This document shows, in pieces, positions 62,890 through 64,000 of a stretch of DNA of 64,000 nucleotides (position 1 is the stretch's first letter; every line of letters begins with the position of its first letter). The notes under the pieces are model-generated. The model ran no database searches, was not told the DNA's origin, and saw nothing but the letters and a program-made list of their open reading frames with translations. Both the position numbers and the translations under genes were made by a program. Source of the DNA: Pseudomonas versuta (GTDB lineage: Bacteria > Pseudomonadota > Gammaproteobacteria > Pseudomonadales > Pseudomonadaceae); NCBI RefSeq assembly GCF_001294575.1, contig NZ_CP012676.1, positions 2,728,001 through 2,792,000 on the forward strand. Direction: 5' to 3'.

Positions 62890-63330
62890 ATGCTTGACCT
62901 TAAAAACCCAACCACTCAGCGCGCCGCCATGGAAGCCTTCTTCTTTGGCTATCAAGCATTTACCGCCAAAGCGGATGAAATGCTGGCCCGCCGCGGGTTG
63001 AGCCGGGTGCATCAGCGCATCGTTTTTTTTATCGCCCACTACCCCGGTGTAAGCGTCAAAGAACTGCTGATATTGCTGGGAGTGAGCAAGCAAGCGCTCA
63101 ATACCCCGTTACGCCAGTTGATCGAGATGGACCTGGTACGCAGCGTTGCCCCCGAGACCGACAAGCGCAAACGGCTGCTGGAACTCACGGCTGACGGTGT
63201 CAGGTTTGAAAAAACCCTGCGCCGCGAGCAAGTCAAACTGCTGCAGCGGGTATTCGCCCAGGCCGGCGAAGACGCGGTCAATGGCTGGCTGACAATCAAT
63301 CAGGCCCTGGGCCAAAGCCGCCAGGCCTGA
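62890..63330 (+). CDS. MarR-family regulator
   Basis: A 146-residue winged helix: RRGLSRVHQRIVFFIAHYPG, SVKELLILLGVSKQALNTPL and wing DKRKRLLELTADG. Divergent from the aminotransferase gene, so a role in its control is likely. The shared intergenic space is only 82 bases and contains TCAAACTGATTGACC and TACGTCAATATGCTTGACC, with repeated TTGAC. Confidence 0.88.
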   Translation: MLDLKNPTTQRAAMEAFFFGYQAFTAKADEMLARRGLSRVHQRIVFFIAHYPGVSVKELLILLGVSKQALNTPLRQLIEMDLVRSVAPETDKRKRLLELTADGVRFEKTLRREQVKLLQRVFAQAGEDAVNGWLTINQALGQSRQA

Positions 63331-63341
63331 CAGCTGCCTGT

Positions 63342-63403
63342 CTGTAGGAGCGAGCTTGCTCGCGAGCTTTTCAAAACGATGACGCAGAGCTCGCTCCTAC
63401 AGA
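63342..63403. repeat. REP-type paired repeat
   Basis: CTGTAGGAGCGAGCTTGCTC and its inverse AGAGCTCGCTCCTACAG flank a short centre. Common Pseudomonas intergenic repeat. Confidence 0.75.
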
Positions 63404-63444
63404 CCCTAGATTTCGAGCACAATCCTAAAAACATTATTTGCTTT

Positions 63445-63458
63445 TTTTGTATACAAAA
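63445..63458. promoter_or_regulatory. 14-base palindrome, likely regulator site
   Basis: TTTTGTATACAAAA is a perfect palindrome about 100 bases before the permease start. GntR-type regulators bind TTGTATACAA-like operators, often near purine genes; the regulator is not in the window. Confidence 0.45.
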
Positions 63459-63559
63459 GCATAATCCTCATCACACACGTTTCTGACTTAAAGGTCAGGA
63501 AAAGCATCTCCCGCCTCAAACAGCGCCCTTAAAAACAATAAAAGCCTGAGGACATCCCC

Positions 63560-64000
63560 GTGGACAGCCAAAAGTCAGAAGCACCCGCCCTGGATCTTTC
63601 ACCGCCCTCCTCCCGGGGCTGGCTGGAACGTCTGTTCAAACTGTCGCTGCACGGCACCACGGTCAAAACCGAGCTGATCGCCGGGCTGACCACCTTCATC
63701 ACCATGGCCTACATCATCTTTGTAAACCCCAACATCATGGCCGATGCGGGAATTGATCATGGTGCAGCCTTTGTCGCGACCTGCATCGCCGCTGCGCTGG
63801 GCAGCATGCTGATGGGGCTTTATGCCAACTGGCCGGTCGGCCTGGCGCCAGGCATGGGCCTGAATGCGTTCTTCACCTACACGGTGGTCGGCACCATGGG
63901 CTATAGCTGGGAAACCGCCCTTGGCGCGGTATTTGTTTCCGGCGTACTGTTTTTGATTTTGACCCTGTCACGGGTCCGCGAGTGGCTGCTCAACAGCATC
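63560..64000 (+). CDS. NCS2-family purine permease, N-terminal part
   Basis: The gene runs off the right edge after 147 codons. GTG start with CTGAGGAC before it. The sequence RLFKLSLHGTTVKTELIAGL, FITMAYIIFVNPNIM and GLAPGMGLNAFFTYTVV is that of AzgA-like adenine/hypoxanthine/guanine transporters (PbuG/AdeP type). Twelve to fourteen helices expected in the whole protein. Confidence 0.88.
   Translation, partial: MDSQKSEAPALDLSPPSSRGWLERLFKLSLHGTTVKTELIAGLTTFITMAYIIFVNPNIMADAGIDHGAAFVATCIAAALGSMLMGLYANWPVGLAPGMGLNAFFTYTVVGTMGYSWETALGAVFVSGVLFLILTLSRVREWLLNSI

Noticed and set aside
63400..63560. Purine riboswitch before the NCS2 permease
   Set aside because: The leader lacks the conserved three-way-junction bases; only a DNA palindrome is evident.
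1..64000. CRISPR array
   Set aside because: No run of regularly spaced direct repeats was found; all repeats seen are single hairpins or REP elements.

Overview
The window is chromosomal DNA from a Pseudomonas of the fluorescens type. The right half carries a recognisable Pseudomonas core: tRNA-Ser(UGA), Bax-inhibitor protein, tusDCBE, ybiB, yqjG, ynfA, aroC, prmB, smr, folE and an NCS2 permease. REP-like repeats, rho-independent terminators and the protein families fit this genus. No rRNA, CRISPR array or complete insertion sequence was seen.

Left part (about 1-37.3 kb) is accessory. It is a dense block of stress-survival and DNA-repair genes: cupin, OBAP lipoprotein, SDR oxidoreductases, a pyruvate-oxidase-like TPP enzyme, a CheB-CheR-PAS-kinase-receiver protein, a KGG protein, DUF421 and PLDc_N membrane proteins, a ClpP-like protein, an exonuclease III-LigD fusion, a DUF2188 gene, CinA_C, an iron-permease-like protein, a hybrid kinase, an M42 peptidase and a DUF892 ferritin-like protein. 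Its content recalls the general-stress regions known from other pseudomonads. It is visibly decaying: the alternative complex III locus (actA intact, actB with two frameshifts, actC fused by deletion to the tail of an alcohol dehydrogenase), a second M42 gene, a PuuD-like amidotransferase, a ZIP transporter and a scrap resembling cytochrome oxidase subunit I are all broken. A four-gene cluster at 18.4-22.8 kb (amidotransferase, YbdK-like ligase, methyltransferase, haem-oxygenase-like di-iron enzyme) looks like an uncharacterised small-molecule pathway.

Middle (about 37.3-41.5 kb) is a compact, AT-richer element lying against the 3' end of tRNA-Ser(UGA). It encodes an inovirus Gp2/YagK-YfjJ-type protein with HUH-like replication motifs, an AlpA regulator, a 470-residue winged-helix-like protein, and a 223-residue protein whose layout closely resembles MatP, the chromosome-terminus organiser of enterobacteria. 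No integrase is visible. Inverted repeats lie in its intergenic space.

Right part (41.5-64 kb) is mostly housekeeping: 2-thiouridine sulfur relay (TusDCBE), glutathione-dependent enzymes, an LTA-synthase-family phosphotransferase, shikimate pathway (AroC), ribosomal protein L3 methylation (PrmB), tetrahydrobiopterin/folate entry (FolE) and an aminotransferase with a divergent MarR regulator. Points of interest are an acireductone dioxygenase with two altered metal-ligand positions, a cysteine hydrolase whose nucleophile position is serine, a sigma-54-type promoter before a 92-residue protein, and a possible independent transcript at 49.4-49.7 kb.
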